Positions 1 to 8,434 of a stretch of 64,000 nt of DNA are shown one piece after another. This DNA is from RYN-111 sp963760125 (lineage in GTDB: Bacteria > Actinomycetota > Actinomycetes > Mycobacteriales > SCTD01), in the NCBI GenBank assembly GCA_963760125.1, contig CAVXBV010000007.1, forward strand, positions 496,001 to 560,000, read 5' to 3'. The position numbers and the translations under genes were made by a program. The notes under the pieces are model-generated. The model did no database searches. It was not told the origin of the DNA and saw nothing but the letters and a program-made list of their open reading frames with translations. The first letter of the stretch is position 1; the number at the start of each line of letters is the position of its first letter.

Positions 1-583
1 TCCGGCGGAAGATCCGGGGGACCGTCTCGACGTTGTGCGCGAGCACCTCCGGCGCACTGCCGAAGACCTCCGCGAGCTGGTCGGGCTTGGCGTCGAAATC
101 AGGGATGAGCAGCTCGACCTTGACCCCCGGGACGGCCGCGTGAACCAGGCGGACGGTCTCGGCGTACAGCCAGGCACCGCCGTCGGGCAGGTCGTCGCGG
201 GCGACCCCGGTGATCGTGGCGTAGCGCAGGCCCATCTTCTCGACGGACTCCGCGACGCGGCGCGGCTCGTCGGTGTCGTACGCCGCGGGCTTGCCGGTGT
301 CGATGTTGCAGAAGTCGCAGCGCCGGGTGCACTGGTCACCGCCGATGAGGAACGTCGCCTCGCGGTCCTCCCAGCACTCGTAGATGTTGGGGCAGGCCGC
401 GGCCTCGCAGACCGTGTGCAGGCCCTCGGCCTTCACCAGCGACTTGAGCGAGGTGTACTCCGGCCCCATCACGGCCTTGGTCTTGATCCAGGACGGCTTC
501 TTCTCGATGGGGGTCTCGGCGTTGCGGACCTCCAGACGCAGGAGCTTCCTGGCCCCTGGGTCCGCCGCAGCATTGGTCGTCAT
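1..583 (-). CDS. lipA: Lipoyl synthase LipA, C-terminus cut by window edge
   Basis: Radical-SAM enzyme that inserts two sulfurs into octanoyl groups on E2 and GcvH domains, the second step of lipoate synthesis after LipB. My reading of the minus strand gives 194 residues with no stop before the window edge. Visible are the auxiliary-cluster motif C-x4-C-x5-C (CEAAACPNIYEC) and the radical-SAM motif CTRRCDFC, followed by a conserved TITGVARDDLPDGGA stretch. The ATG at 583 follows TAGCCT with a 7-base gap, so the message is probably leaderless. lipB lies 3.2 kb away on the same strand with two unrelated genes between. Identification is secure; the last third of the protein is outside the window. 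Confidence 0.95.
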   Translation of the reverse strand, partial: MTTNAAADPGARKLLRLEVRNAETPIEKKPSWIKTKAVMGPEYTSLKSLVKAEGLHTVCEAAACPNIYECWEDREATFLIGGDQCTRRCDFCNIDTGKPAAYDTDEPRRVAESVEKMGLRYATITGVARDDLPDGGAWLYAETVRLVHAAVPGVKVELLIPDFDAKPDQLAEVFGSAPEVLAHNVETVPRIFRR

Positions 584-590
584 CTCCCTC

Positions 591-596
591 AGGCTA
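591..596 (-). promoter_or_regulatory. Leaderless -10 element for lipA
   Basis: TAGCCT on the minus strand ends 7 bases before the lipA ATG, the spacing expected when transcription starts at the start codon. Confidence 0.5.
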
Positions 597-608
597 ACGG
601 CGAGCGGC

Positions 609-614
609 TAGCGT
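609..614 (+). promoter_or_regulatory. Leaderless -10 element for the YfbM-like gene
   Basis: TAGCGT lies 8 bases before the GTG at 623 and favours that start over the ATG two codons later. It is back to back with the lipA element. Confidence 0.45.
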
Positions 615-622
615 CGCTTCCC

Positions 623-1093
623 GTGCGCATGCTCTATCTCAGTGTGGATCCCGACACCTCCGACCTCGACGACCTCGAACGCGACCCGGATGTCGCGGCG
701 CAGTGGTTCGCGGACGGCACGCCCGTCGACCTCGGGCTGGCCTGGCACGGGATCCACTTCCTGCTCAACGGATCGGCGTGGGGCGGCAGCGGCCCGCTGT
801 TCGACGCTGTCCTCGGGGGCGACCCCCTGGGCGACCCGTCTACCTACGAGCCGATTCGCTACCTGTCCCCGGCGACCGTCTCAGCGGTTGCCGAGGCCCT
901 GCCGTCGGCTGACGAGCTGGTCCCTCGCTTCACGCACAAGGCGCTGAAGCAGGCGGAGGTCTACCCGGACGCCGCCTGGGACAAGGCCGACGCTCTCACC
1001 GGGTTCCTGCTCCCGTCGTACACCGTGTTGAAGGACTTCTTCACGTGGGCCGCTGGCAAGGGCGAAGCCGTCCTCATCACCCTGGAGCGCTGA
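623..1093 (+). CDS. YfbM-like DUF1877 family protein
   Basis: A 156-residue soluble protein of the DUF1877/YfbM family, whose role is unknown. Family hallmarks are the N-terminal strand followed by a helix ending in DLGLAWHGIHFLLNG, the middle segment RYLSPATVSAVAEAL and the C-terminal helix with YPDAAWD. Length fits the family (about 160). The open frame extends far upstream but only as antisense of lipA. I place the start at GTG 623 because of the TAGCGT hexamer; ATG 629 is the alternative. The next gene starts 1 base after its stop, so the two are probably cotranscribed. Confidence 0.85.
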   Translation: MRMLYLSVDPDTSDLDDLERDPDVAAQWFADGTPVDLGLAWHGIHFLLNGSAWGGSGPLFDAVLGGDPLGDPSTYEPIRYLSPATVSAVAEALPSADELVPRFTHKALKQAEVYPDAAWDKADALTGFLLPSYTVLKDFFTWAAGKGEAVLITLER

Positions 1094-1094
1094 C

Positions 1095-2000
1095 ATGGAC
1101 CTGCGCATCTTCACCGAGCCCCAGCAGGGCGCGACGTACGACGACCTGCTGCGCGTCGCCAAGGCCAGCGAGGACCTCGGCTTCGACGCGTTCTTCCGCT
1201 CCGACCACTACCTCGCCATGGGCGGGGACGGTCTGCCCGGACCCACCGACGCCTGGATCACGCTGGCCGGCCTCGCCCGGGAGACCTCACGGATCCGGCT
1301 CGGCACGCTGGTCACCGCGGGCACGTTCCGGCTGCCCGGCGTCCTCGCCATCACGGTCGCGCAGGTCGACCAGATGTCCGGCGGTCGCGTCGAGCTCGGA
1401 CTCGGGACCGGCTGGTTCGACACCGAGCACAACGCCTACGGCATCCCGTTCCCGCCGCTGGGCGAGCGGTTCGACCGCTTCGAGGAGCAGCTGCAGGTCA
1501 TCCAGGGGCTGTGGGAGGCGCCCGGTGCGTTCTCGTTCACCGGCGAGCACTACCAGCTGGTGGACAGCCCGGCGCTGCCCAAGCCCACGCAGTCGCACGT
1601 CCCGCTGCTCGTCGGCGGCTTCGGTGCCACGCGGACGCCGCGGGTCGCCGCGACCTACGCCGACGAGTACAACGTGCCGTTCCACTCTGTCGAGGACACG
1701 GCAGCGGCGTTCGGCCGGGTGCGGGCGGCGTGCGCGGTGACTGGTCGCACGGTCATCGAGTCGGCGGCGCAGGTGGTCTGCGTCGGCACGGGGGCCGACC
1801 TCGAGCGACGCGCCGAGCGACTGGGCCGTGACGTCGAGGGTCTGCGTCGGGACGGGCTCGCCGGGTCGCCGGCGGAGGTGGTCGACAAGCTGGGTCGGTT
1901 CGCTGAGGCGGGCGCGACCCGGGTCTACCTGCAGGTCATGGACCTGGCCGACCTCGACCACCTCGAGCTCATCGCCGCTGAGGTCATGCCGCAGGTCTGA
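1095..2000 (+). CDS. LLM-class F420-dependent oxidoreductase
   Basis: A 301-residue luciferase-like (alpha/beta)8 barrel oxidoreductase, expected to use F420 (or FMN) to reduce or oxidise an unknown substrate. Visible family signatures are FDAFFRSDHYL near residue 30, RLGTLVTAGTFRLPGVLA near 75, GGRVELGLGTGWFDTEH near 100 and LLVGGFGATRTPRVAATYADEYN near 175. This pattern matches the actinobacterial F420-dependent branch rather than bacterial luciferase. The ATG follows the YfbM-like stop by one base, indicating translational coupling. The substrate cannot be told from sequence. Confidence 0.88.
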   Translation: MDLRIFTEPQQGATYDDLLRVAKASEDLGFDAFFRSDHYLAMGGDGLPGPTDAWITLAGLARETSRIRLGTLVTAGTFRLPGVLAITVAQVDQMSGGRVELGLGTGWFDTEHNAYGIPFPPLGERFDRFEEQLQVIQGLWEAPGAFSFTGEHYQLVDSPALPKPTQSHVPLLVGGFGATRTPRVAATYADEYNVPFHSVEDTAAAFGRVRAACAVTGRTVIESAAQVVCVGTGADLERRAERLGRDVEGLRRDGLAGSPAEVVDKLGRFAEAGATRVYLQVMDLADLDHLELIAAEVMPQV

Positions 2001-2067
2001 CCGGGCGTCGTGGCCCGAAGCCGCTCGGCGGCGGGCCCTCGTGGCCCGGCCGTTCGCCCCGGTGGGA

Positions 2068-2153
2068 GGCACAACAGCAACCGGGGTCTGCTCACCACGT
2101 CGACCACAGGCGTGGCCGGCGGCCACCTGGCCCACCGGTGTTGCAGTTGTGCC
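2068..2153. repeat. Imperfect long inverted repeat
   Basis: Left arm 2068-2084 (GGCACAACAGCAACCGG) and the reverse complement of right arm 2135-2153 (GGCACAACTGCAACACCGG) match except for one substitution and a 2-base gap. About 50 bases separate them, and a small GTGGCC/GGCCAC hairpin lies between. It sits in the convergent gap between the oxidoreductase and the dienelactone hydrolase. No T-run follows, so a simple terminator is uncertain. Confidence 0.5.
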
Positions 2154-2203
2154 GCGCTGCGGACGGAACGGCGAGCGGGCGCTGCGGACGGAACGGCGGG
2201 CGG
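2154..2203. repeat. 25-bp tandem duplication
   Basis: Two adjacent 25-base copies starting GCGCTGCGGACGGAACGGCG differ at one base. They directly abut the right arm of the inverted repeat. No gene covers them. Confidence 0.6.
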
Positions 2204-2234
2204 GCGGTGCGGTGCTGCGGGCGGTGCCCCAGTC

Positions 2235-2963
2235 TCAGGTGGTGAGCTTCTCGATGAAGAAGGCCAGCACCCGCTGCACGGATGCCTCGTCGCGGTCCTC
2301 CGTGACGACCGAGTGCTTCTTGCCCGGCAGCTCGACCGCGAGGAACCCGTCCCCGAGCTCGGCGCGCAGCGTGTCGAAGCGGGTGCCGACGGCCGCGTCT
2401 CCTGTGAAGCGCAGACCGAGGACCTGGCAGCCGGCGGCGACCTGCTCCTTCACGGCGGCGAGGTCGGCGGGGGAGAGGTTGAGGTCCCCCCGCAGCTTCG
2501 GGGTGATCGGGAAGGGCATCGAGGGCTGTGACAGGACCGGCGCCGCGACGTGCCCGTCGACCATCATGGCGAGGGCGAACCCGCCGGAGAAGCACATCCC
2601 GAGGGCCCCGACGCCCGGTCCGCCGAGCTCAGCGTGCAGGTCCGCGGCGAGGGCCCGCAGCCAGGCGGTCACGGGCGAGGTGCGGTTCGACGCCCAGGTG
2701 TTGAACTCCTTGGAGACGCACACCTTCGGCAGCACCTTCATGATGCTCGCGAACGACTGGGCCTCACCGGGCGTCCCGAGCAGCGACGGCATCACGACGG
2801 TGAACCCGGCGTCGACGACCTCCTCGGCGAACGCCTGCACCTTCGGAGTGATCCCGGGGATCTCGTGGATGACGATGACGCCCGGCCCGACCCCCCTGCG
2901 GTACGTCGGGAAGGTCCGCCCCTCGGAGGTGTAGCTGCTCTGGTCCCACCCGGTGACGCTCAT
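2235..2963 (-). CDS. Dienelactone hydrolase family protein
   Basis: A 242-residue cytoplasmic alpha/beta hydrolase of the dienelactone hydrolase family. The nucleophile elbow GMCFSGG carries Cys, as in true dienelactone hydrolases, and the conserved HEIPGITP segment (residues 33-40) supplies the Glu that activates it. The catalytic His is in GKKHSVV near residue 215. Substrate is unknown; many actinobacterial members are general esterases. The start at 2963 follows TAGGCT by 8 bases. Convergent with the oxidoreductase and followed upstream by a divergently unrelated MOSC gene on the same strand. Confidence 0.88.
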   Translation of the reverse strand: MSVTGWDQSSYTSEGRTFPTYRRGVGPGVIVIHEIPGITPKVQAFAEEVVDAGFTVVMPSLLGTPGEAQSFASIMKVLPKVCVSKEFNTWASNRTSPVTAWLRALAADLHAELGGPGVGALGMCFSGGFALAMMVDGHVAAPVLSQPSMPFPITPKLRGDLNLSPADLAAVKEQVAAGCQVLGLRFTGDAAVGTRFDTLRAELGDGFLAVELPGKKHSVVTEDRDEASVQRVLAFFIEKLTT

Positions 2964-2971
2964 GGCAGCGG

Positions 2972-2977
2972 AGCCTA
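2972..2977 (-). promoter_or_regulatory. Leaderless -10 element for the dienelactone hydrolase
   Basis: TAGGCT on the minus strand, 8 bases before the ATG at 2963. It overlaps the very end of the MOSC gene. Confidence 0.4.
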
Positions 2978-3748
2978 CGAGACGACGGTGCCCGTCGGGT
3001 CGAGGGCGAGCTGGGTCGGGACGACCACCGGCGAGACGACCGGTTCGACCATGACCTCGTCGCCGCAGGCCACCACGCCGGGGACGACGACCGAGGCGTA
3101 GAGCCGGCTTGCCCCAGGACGCACTTCTTGCGCCATCCGGCCGACCTCACCGTCGGTGAACCACCGGGAGTTCTTGACACAGGGGACGGCGTAGCTGGTG
3201 ACCTGCACGACGGCCGTCCCGACCCTCAGCCGCACCCCGGGGGTCAGCGTCGACCACGCCAGCCCGGACAGCGTCAGGTTCTCCCCGGCGCTGCCAGCGC
3301 TGATCGGATGGCCCTCGGACTGCAGGCCCGCGATGATCTCGACGGACCACAGGCAGAGCGCCTGCCAGGGCCGTCCGTGGTGGCGCCGGTTCTGCTGCCG
3401 GTCCTCCTCCAGGCCCTTCGGTCCCACCAGGACGCGATCCACGGGCGTCTTCGGAACGCCGCCGCCGCTGCGGTTCACCTGCCCGACGACGCCGCGGCCC
3501 GTCGTCCTGCCGGCATGGACCAGCCGCCCCGCGTCGTGCAGGACGTGCATCGCCTGGTGCAGCGTGGCGGGCTCGGCGTCGGACGGCAGGTCGGAGAGCA
3601 CAGCCAGGGAGCGGACCACGTCCGGCTGGACGTCGAACGGAGCACCGGCGAGCACCTGACGGGCCAGCGCCGGGACGTCGCCACGGGTCGTCCGCAGATC
3701 GCCGGCGGTCCACAGCGAGGCGTCGAAGCCGCAGGTCTGGCAGGTCAT
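2975..3748 (-). CDS. MOSC domain protein with short DinB-like N-terminus
   Basis: A 257-residue protein. Residues ~85-235 are a MOSC domain of the YiiM type: VGQVNRSGGGVPK, LWSVEIIAGL, AGSAGENLTLSGL and the sulfur-carrying Cys190 in AVPCVKNSRWF. MOSC domains bind molybdenum cofactor or carry sulfur. Residues 1-80 look like a shortened DinB/mycothiol-type module: a CQTCGFD start, WTAGDL, then a His-rich helix with His64, His68, His71 and His78. A complete DinB fold is about 150 residues, so this part is partial or divergent. Start ATG 3748 follows TAGCCT by 6 bases. The MOSC assignment is firm; the N-terminal one is tentative. Confidence 0.82.
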   Translation of the reverse strand: MTCQTCGFDASLWTAGDLRTTRGDVPALARQVLAGAPFDVQPDVVRSLAVLSDLPSDAEPATLHQAMHVLHDAGRLVHAGRTTGRGVVGQVNRSGGGVPKTPVDRVLVGPKGLEEDRQQNRRHHGRPWQALCLWSVEIIAGLQSEGHPISAGSAGENLTLSGLAWSTLTPGVRLRVGTAVVQVTSYAVPCVKNSRWFTDGEVGRMAQEVRPGASRLYASVVVPGVVACGDEVMVEPVVSPVVVPTQLALDPTGTVVS

Positions 3749-3754
3749 GAGACC

Positions 3755-3760
3755 AGGCTA
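3755..3760 (-). promoter_or_regulatory. Leaderless -10 element for the MOSC gene
   Basis: TAGCCT on the minus strand, 6 bases before the ATG at 3748. It overlaps the 3' end of lipB. Confidence 0.45.
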
Positions 3761-4381
3761 GGCAAGAACTCGCTGCTCAGCAGGCAGTTTCGGCAGGTGG
3801 CGGCGCAGCAGGGGCAACACCTCGGCCACGCGCACGGGTCGACCGAGCTCGACCGTCAGGGACGTCACCGACGCGTCGGTGATCCCGCAGGCCACGACCG
3901 CGTCGTACGGCGCGAGGCTGTTGTCGCAGTTGAGCGCGAAGCCGTGCATGGTCACGCCACGGGCCACCCGGATGCCGATGGCCCCGAGCTTGCGGGCCGA
4001 GTCGCTGGTCCACACCCCGCTGCGTCCCTCGACCCGGCGCGTCGGGAGGCCGAGGTCGGCGCAGACGTCCATGAGGACCTGTTCGAGCGCACGGACGTAC
4101 GCGACGACGTCGAGGGGCTCGGCCAGCCGCAGGATCGGGTACCCGGTGATCTGCCCCGGTCCGTGCCAGGTGATCTTGCCCCCGCGGTCGACGTCGACGA
4201 CGCGCGACCCGTCGGTCGGCCGCTCCCACGCCTCGGTCCGGCGGCCCGCGGTGTAGACGCCCTCGTGCTCGAGCAGCAGCACGACGTCGTCGTGCGCGCT
4301 GTCCACGACCTGGGCATGCAGCTCCTGTTGCATCGTCCACGCAGCGTCATAGGCCTGGAGTCCCAGCCAGTGGATCTGCAT
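3758..4381 (-). CDS. lipB: Octanoyltransferase LipB
   Basis: Transfers octanoate from acyl-ACP to lipoyl domains of E2 and GcvH proteins, providing the substrate for LipA. The 207 residues contain the LipB core VLLLEHEGVYTAGRR, the loop GGKITWHGPGQITGYP, the invariant Lys in ARKLGAIGIR and the acyl-thioester Cys in VACGITD. The frame is open 36 bases further upstream, but ATG 4381 is chosen because TACCGT lies 7 bases before it and translation starts with the usual MQIHWLGL. It lies near lipA, sucB and lpdA, the machinery that makes and uses lipoyl groups. Confidence 0.95.
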   Translation of the reverse strand: MQIHWLGLQAYDAAWTMQQELHAQVVDSAHDDVVLLLEHEGVYTAGRRTEAWERPTDGSRVVDVDRGGKITWHGPGQITGYPILRLAEPLDVVAYVRALEQVLMDVCADLGLPTRRVEGRSGVWTSDSARKLGAIGIRVARGVTMHGFALNCDNSLAPYDAVVACGITDASVTSLTVELGRPVRVAEVLPLLRRHLPKLPAEQRVLA

Positions 4382-4388
4382 GCGTCCC

Positions 4389-4394
4389 ACGGTA
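4389..4394 (-). promoter_or_regulatory. Leaderless -10 element for lipB
   Basis: TACCGT on the minus strand, 7 bases before the lipB ATG. It shares the short divergent gap with the MMPL gene element. Confidence 0.45.
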
Positions 4395-4405
4395 CGCGGG
4401 ACCTC

Positions 4406-4411
4406 TAGGGT
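4406..4411 (+). promoter_or_regulatory. Leaderless -10 element for the MMPL gene
   Basis: TAGGGT, 8 bases before the ATG at 4420. Confidence 0.45.
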
Positions 4412-4419
4412 CTGCACTC

Positions 4420-6537
4420 ATGATCACGCCGCCGTCCTCGTCCCGCCGGCTCCCCGTCAGGCTCGGTGCCCTGCTCGTTGCTGCCGCCTACATGGCCGTG
4501 GTGCTCGTCGGCTTCCTCGGGGCGTTCCTGCACCTGCAGGACGAGCAGCAGGCGAGCAACGCCGACTTCCTGCCGAGGGCCGCCGAGTCGACGCGCACCC
4601 TTGCCGTGCAGAAGGCGTTCGGCGCGGACGGTGTGGTGCCCACGGTCGTGCTGTACGAGCGGGACGGCGCGCTGACCCCCGCTGACCGGGCGCGATCGGT
4701 CGCGGACCTGACCCTCATCCGCTCCAGCGACTGGCTCAAGGGCGACGCCACGCCACCGGTCCCGAGCGAGGACGGCAGAGCGCTGCAGGTCGTCCTGCCG
4801 ATGGACGGCACGGACCTGGACCGGTTCATCGCGGACGTGGGCGCCCTGCGGGAGTCCCTCGCCAGGCCGGGGAAGCCCGAGGGACTGACGGTCTACGTGA
4901 CCGGCCTCGGCGGTGCGCAGGCGGACCTGTTCGACATCTTCACGAGCATCGACGGCACGTTGCTGCTGACGACTCTGAGCATCGTCATCGTGATCTTGCT
5001 CGTGGTCTACCGCAGCCCGATCCTATGGGTCGTCCCGCTCATCACGGTCGGCTTCGGCTACGTGCTGGCAGCGGGGGTCGTCTCCCACCTCTCCCGGGCG
5101 GGAGTGATCGCTGTCGACGGGCAGAGCCGGGGCATCCTTCCCGTGCTGGTGTTCGGCGCGGGCACGGACTACGCGCTCCTGCTCATCGCCCGCTACCGCG
5201 AGGAGCTGCATCGCTGCCCCCGGTCGATCGACGCCATGCGCGCGGCGCTGCGAGGCGCCGTCCCCGCGATCGTCGCGTCCGCGGCGACCGTGGTGCTGGG
5301 GATGCTCTGCCTGCTCGCCTCCGACCTGTCGTCGACCGCAGGCCTCGGTCCCGTCGCGGCGCTGGGCGTTGCCGGCGCAGCCATCTCGACCATCGTGCTG
5401 CTTCCTGCCCTGCTCCTGCTCGCGGGCCGCTGGGTGTTCTGGCCGCGCGTGCCGCACGTCGACGGGCTCGACCCGGTCTCCACGGGTCCCTGGGCACGCG
5501 TGGCCGAGGTCGTGGGCCGCCGGACCCGGCGGACCGCCGTCCTGTCGGGACTCGTCCTGGTGGTGCTGGCCTCGTTCGCGCCGCTGCTGAAGGCGAACGG
5601 CATCCCGCAGGGCCAGATCGTCCGGACCGAGGTGGAGTCGGGGCTGGGGCAGCAGGCCCTGGCGCGGCACTACCCCGCGGGGCTCGGAACGCCGGTCGAG
5701 ATCGCCGTCCCCGCCGACCAGGTGGCCGCTGCCGTGGCCCTGGTCCAGGGGGACAAGGGCATCTCGGCGGTGGTCCCCGTCGGACCGCCTGGCGCGCCCC
5801 TGGTCTCCGGGGGGCAGTCGCTCCTGAGCGCCACGCTCGTCGACGCGGGCGACTCCCGGGCGGCCGAACGCACCGTCGAGCGGCTCAGGGCCTCGCTCGA
5901 CGCCGTCTCGACGGACGCCCTGGTCGGCGGCAACACCGCCATCTCCCTCGACATCGAACGCGCCTCGAAGCGCGATCGGATGCTCATCATTCCCCTGGTG
6001 CTGCTGGTGATCCTGGTCGTGCTGATGTTCCTGCTGCGCAGCCTGATCGCGCCGCTGCTGCTCGTCGCCACGGTCGTGGCGAGCTTCGTGGCGACGCTCG
6101 GCGTGTGCGCGCTTGTCTTCAACTACGTCTTCGACTTCCCCGGAGCGGACGCGGCGTTCCCGCTGTTCGCCTTCGTGTTCATCGTGGCGCTGGGGATCGA
6201 CTACAACATCTTCCTCATGACGCGCGTGCGGGAGGAGACCGTGCTGGCCGGCACCCGGATCGGCACTCTCAAGGGGCTGACGGTCACCGGCGGCGTGATC
6301 ACCAGCGCCGGCTTGGTGCTCGCCGCCACCTTCACCGCCCTCGGGGTGCTGCCGCTCGTCCCGTTCGCCCAGATCGGCTTCGCCGTGGCCTTCGGGGTGC
6401 TGCTCGACACGCTGCTCGTGCGGTCGCTGCTCGTGCCGGCACTGACCCTGATGCTCGGCGAGAGGGTTTGGTGGCCCAGTCGGCTCGCCAAGGGCCCTGG
6501 TCTTCAGCCCGGTGACCTCGTCGCGCGGCGAACCTAG
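4420..6537 (+). CDS. MMPL family RND-type membrane transporter
   Basis: A 705-residue membrane protein of the MMPL/RND exporter family (lipid or hydrophobic compound export driven by proton motive force). It has the typical internal duplication: TM1 near residues 12-36, an extracellular loop, then a TM bundle at ~185-340 containing GAGTDYALLLIARYREEL, a second loop and a second bundle at ~520-690 containing ALGIDYNIFLMTRVREE. The Asp-Tyr pairs in those two helices are the proton-relay positions of the family. Substrate cannot be inferred. Its stop overlaps the convergent peptidase E stop in a shared CTAG. Confidence 0.93.
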   Translation: MITPPSSSRRLPVRLGALLVAAAYMAVVLVGFLGAFLHLQDEQQASNADFLPRAAESTRTLAVQKAFGADGVVPTVVLYERDGALTPADRARSVADLTLIRSSDWLKGDATPPVPSEDGRALQVVLPMDGTDLDRFIADVGALRESLARPGKPEGLTVYVTGLGGAQADLFDIFTSIDGTLLLTTLSIVIVILLVVYRSPILWVVPLITVGFGYVLAAGVVSHLSRAGVIAVDGQSRGILPVLVFGAGTDYALLLIARYREELHRCPRSIDAMRAALRGAVPAIVASAATVVLGMLCLLASDLSSTAGLGPVAALGVAGAAISTIVLLPALLLLAGRWVFWPRVPHVDGLDPVSTGPWARVAEVVGRRTRRTAVLSGLVLVVLASFAPLLKANGIPQGQIVRTEVESGLGQQALARHYPAGLGTPVEIAVPADQVAAAVALVQGDKGISAVVPVGPPGAPLVSGGQSLLSATLVDAGDSRAAERTVERLRASLDAVSTDALVGGNTAISLDIERASKRDRMLIIPLVLLVILVVLMFLLRSLIAPLLLVATVVASFVATLGVCALVFNYVFDFPGADAAFPLFAFVFIVALGIDYNIFLMTRVREETVLAGTRIGTLKGLTVTGGVITSAGLVLAATFTALGVLPLVPFAQIGFAVAFGVLLDTLLVRSLLVPALTLMLGERVWWPSRLAKGPGLQPGDLVARRT

Positions 6538-7250
6538 ATCCGACGGGGCTCCAGCACGGTCTCGACGACCGTGCCGCTCACCTGCTCGATCCGGTACGCC
6601 CGCGCGTCCGGACGATCGGCGACGGCCTCCACCAGCGCGGTGCCGCGGTGCACGAGGGCGACCCCGTCGTCGGTCGCGTACGACAGCGGCAACGTGCCGT
6701 CCGCGACCAGCCGGTGCAGCAGCGGCCGTCGCTGCTCCTCGCTGTCGTAGTGCACCCCGCAGCCGTACGGCAGCAGCGCCAGGCCGTTGGTGACCGGCCG
6801 GAGGGCAGGCCCGAACGAGTCCGTGGTCCCGCCGACGTGCCAGCACAGCGCCCCGGCGCTGATGCCGCCCAGGACGACACCGGCCTCCCACGCCTCACGC
6901 ATCGCGTCGTCGAGGGCGTGCAGGCGCCAGAGGGCGAGCAGCCCGGCGACGCTGCCGCCGCCCACGAACACCAGATCGCTGTCCAGCAGCACGCGACGGG
7001 GGTCGGGCACGTTCGGCATCGGCATGAGTCGCAGGACCTGAACGTCGAACCGCGTCCCGGCGAACGCCTCGTGGACGACGCCCGTGTAGGCGTCGCCGTC
7101 CGGCCCCGCCGTGGTCACGAACGTCACGCGCGGACGCGCCGGATCGCCTGCCAGCGAAGCCATGACGTCGAACACCGGCCCGGCGACCCGGTCGCGGTGG
7201 GCGCCGGGGCGGAACCCCGCTGAGCCCGACACGATCCAGCGGTCGGTCAT
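6534..7250 (-). CDS. Peptidase E-like serine peptidase (S51)
   Basis: A 238-residue class I glutamine-amidotransferase-like fold of peptidase family S51 (alpha-aspartyl dipeptidase/cyanophycinase relatives). The nucleophile motif GGISAGALCW holds the catalytic Ser, preceded by the strand LVFVGGGSVAGLLALW. A conserved His lies in YGCGVHYDSEEQR. Usual length for the family is about 230. The frame is open further upstream but translation from ATG 7250 gives the expected MTDRWIVSGS start and a 4-base ATGA overlap with the flavoprotein gene, so the pair is an operon. Physiological peptide substrate unknown. Confidence 0.85.
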   Translation of the reverse strand: MTDRWIVSGSAGFRPGAHRDRVAGPVFDVMASLAGDPARPRVTFVTTAGPDGDAYTGVVHEAFAGTRFDVQVLRLMPMPNVPDPRRVLLDSDLVFVGGGSVAGLLALWRLHALDDAMREAWEAGVVLGGISAGALCWHVGGTTDSFGPALRPVTNGLALLPYGCGVHYDSEEQRRPLLHRLVADGTLPLSYATDDGVALVHRGTALVEAVADRPDARAYRIEQVSGTVVETVLEPRRI

Positions 7251-8428
7251 CGGCCGAGGTCCTGCAGGACGGCGGTCGCAGCCCGCCGGCCGGAGACGAG
7301 CGCCCCCTGGAGCGAGGCGGTGTCCACGTGGTCTCCGCAGACGTAGACCTGCTCGCGCACCCGCACGGGCTGCCGGAGGTCGCCCCGTGGCGGGGCCATC
7401 GAGGGGAGCGCCTGCGGCAGGTCGTACGTCGCGACGTGCTCCCACCGAGTGGTGCTGACGCCGTACACGCGGGTGAGGTGGGCGCGGACCTCGGGCTCGG
7501 TGGCGTCCTCACCGACGACGCTGCTGGACACGAGCACCCGCCCCGGGGCGTACGACGGGGCGGCGTTCGTCAGCACCACGGTGTTGGTCACCGGGCCGCT
7601 CGCTTCCCCGTCCAGCACGATCGCGGGCTGGTCCACGGGCGGCTCGTCGGCGAGGTGGTAGTGCGTGGTGACCCGTCCGAACGACGGCACCGGCCGGTCG
7701 AGCAGCGTGGACGCCGTCGCCGGATCGGTCGCCACGACGACGAGGCCGGTCGGAAGGCGGTCCATGCGGGAGCCGAGGTGCAGCACACCGTCGGGCAGGT
7801 GGCGCGCGAGCTGGGCAGGGATCGCGCCCATGCCCTTCGCGGGGACGGCCTGCCTGCCACGGGCGAGGGAGCGCCAGACGACGTCGAAGAAGCGGCTGCT
7901 GCTGCCGAGGTCGCGGTCGAGCAGCACCCCGGCCAGGAACGGCCGGAGGAACCGGTCGATCATCTGCTGGCTGATCCCGTGCGCCCGCAGGTGCTCGAGC
8001 GTCGTGCGCTCCGGTGCGGCGACCAACCGGGAGACGGGCAGGGCCGTGTCGCGGGCGGCGAGCGCGAGAACAGCTGCCTTGTCCTTCGTCGAACCGAGGG
8101 GGGCGAGCGCGCTGGACAGCGCCCAGGTGGGGTGCCGTCGTGGGTCGCCGACGGCATGCAGCCGGTCGCCGTACCGCACGAGGGCGCCCTTGCTGAACAC
8201 CTGGAGGTGCAGGGCGTCGTGGTCGAGCAGGCGCACCGCCTCGGGGTAGGCGGTGTTGTGCACCTGGAAGCCGCGGTCGAGCAGCAGATCGTCCACGACG
8301 TCCGTCCGTACCCGCCCACCGACGACCTCGGCCGCCTCGTGGAGCGCCACGTCCACCCCGGCGCGGGTCAGGTGGACAGCACAGGCGAGGCCGGCCAAGC
8401 CGGCCCCCAGGACGGTCACGTCGGGCAC
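7247..8428 (-). CDS. FAD-dependent amine-oxidase/desaturase-like oxidoreductase
   Basis: A 393-residue flavoprotein of the protoporphyrinogen-oxidase/phytoene-desaturase superfamily. The N-terminal dinucleotide motif GAGLAGLACAVHL is followed by the second conserved stretch EAAEVVGGRVRTD. The C-terminal FAD-closing motif is CGDHVDTASLQGALVSGRRAA. The reaction is unknown; members of this branch include carotenoid- and amine-oxidising enzymes. GTG 8428 follows TAGGTT by 6 bases. The gene overlaps the downstream peptidase E by 4 bases. No carotenoid genes are nearby. Confidence 0.85.
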   Translation of the reverse strand: MPDVTVLGAGLAGLACAVHLTRAGVDVALHEAAEVVGGRVRTDVVDDLLLDRGFQVHNTAYPEAVRLLDHDALHLQVFSKGALVRYGDRLHAVGDPRRHPTWALSSALAPLGSTKDKAAVLALAARDTALPVSRLVAAPERTTLEHLRAHGISQQMIDRFLRPFLAGVLLDRDLGSSSRFFDVVWRSLARGRQAVPAKGMGAIPAQLARHLPDGVLHLGSRMDRLPTGLVVVATDPATASTLLDRPVPSFGRVTTHYHLADEPPVDQPAIVLDGEASGPVTNTVVLTNAAPSYAPGRVLVSSSVVGEDATEPEVRAHLTRVYGVSTTRWEHVATYDLPQALPSMAPPRGDLRQPVRVREQVYVCGDHVDTASLQGALVSGRRAATAVLQDLGR

Positions 8429-8434
8429 GCGCGC

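Noticed and set aside
6534..6537. Shared CTAG stop overlaps at 6534-6537 and at 46057-46060 considered as designed regulatory sites
   Set aside because: They are simply two convergent TAG stops that coincide, common in dense genomes.
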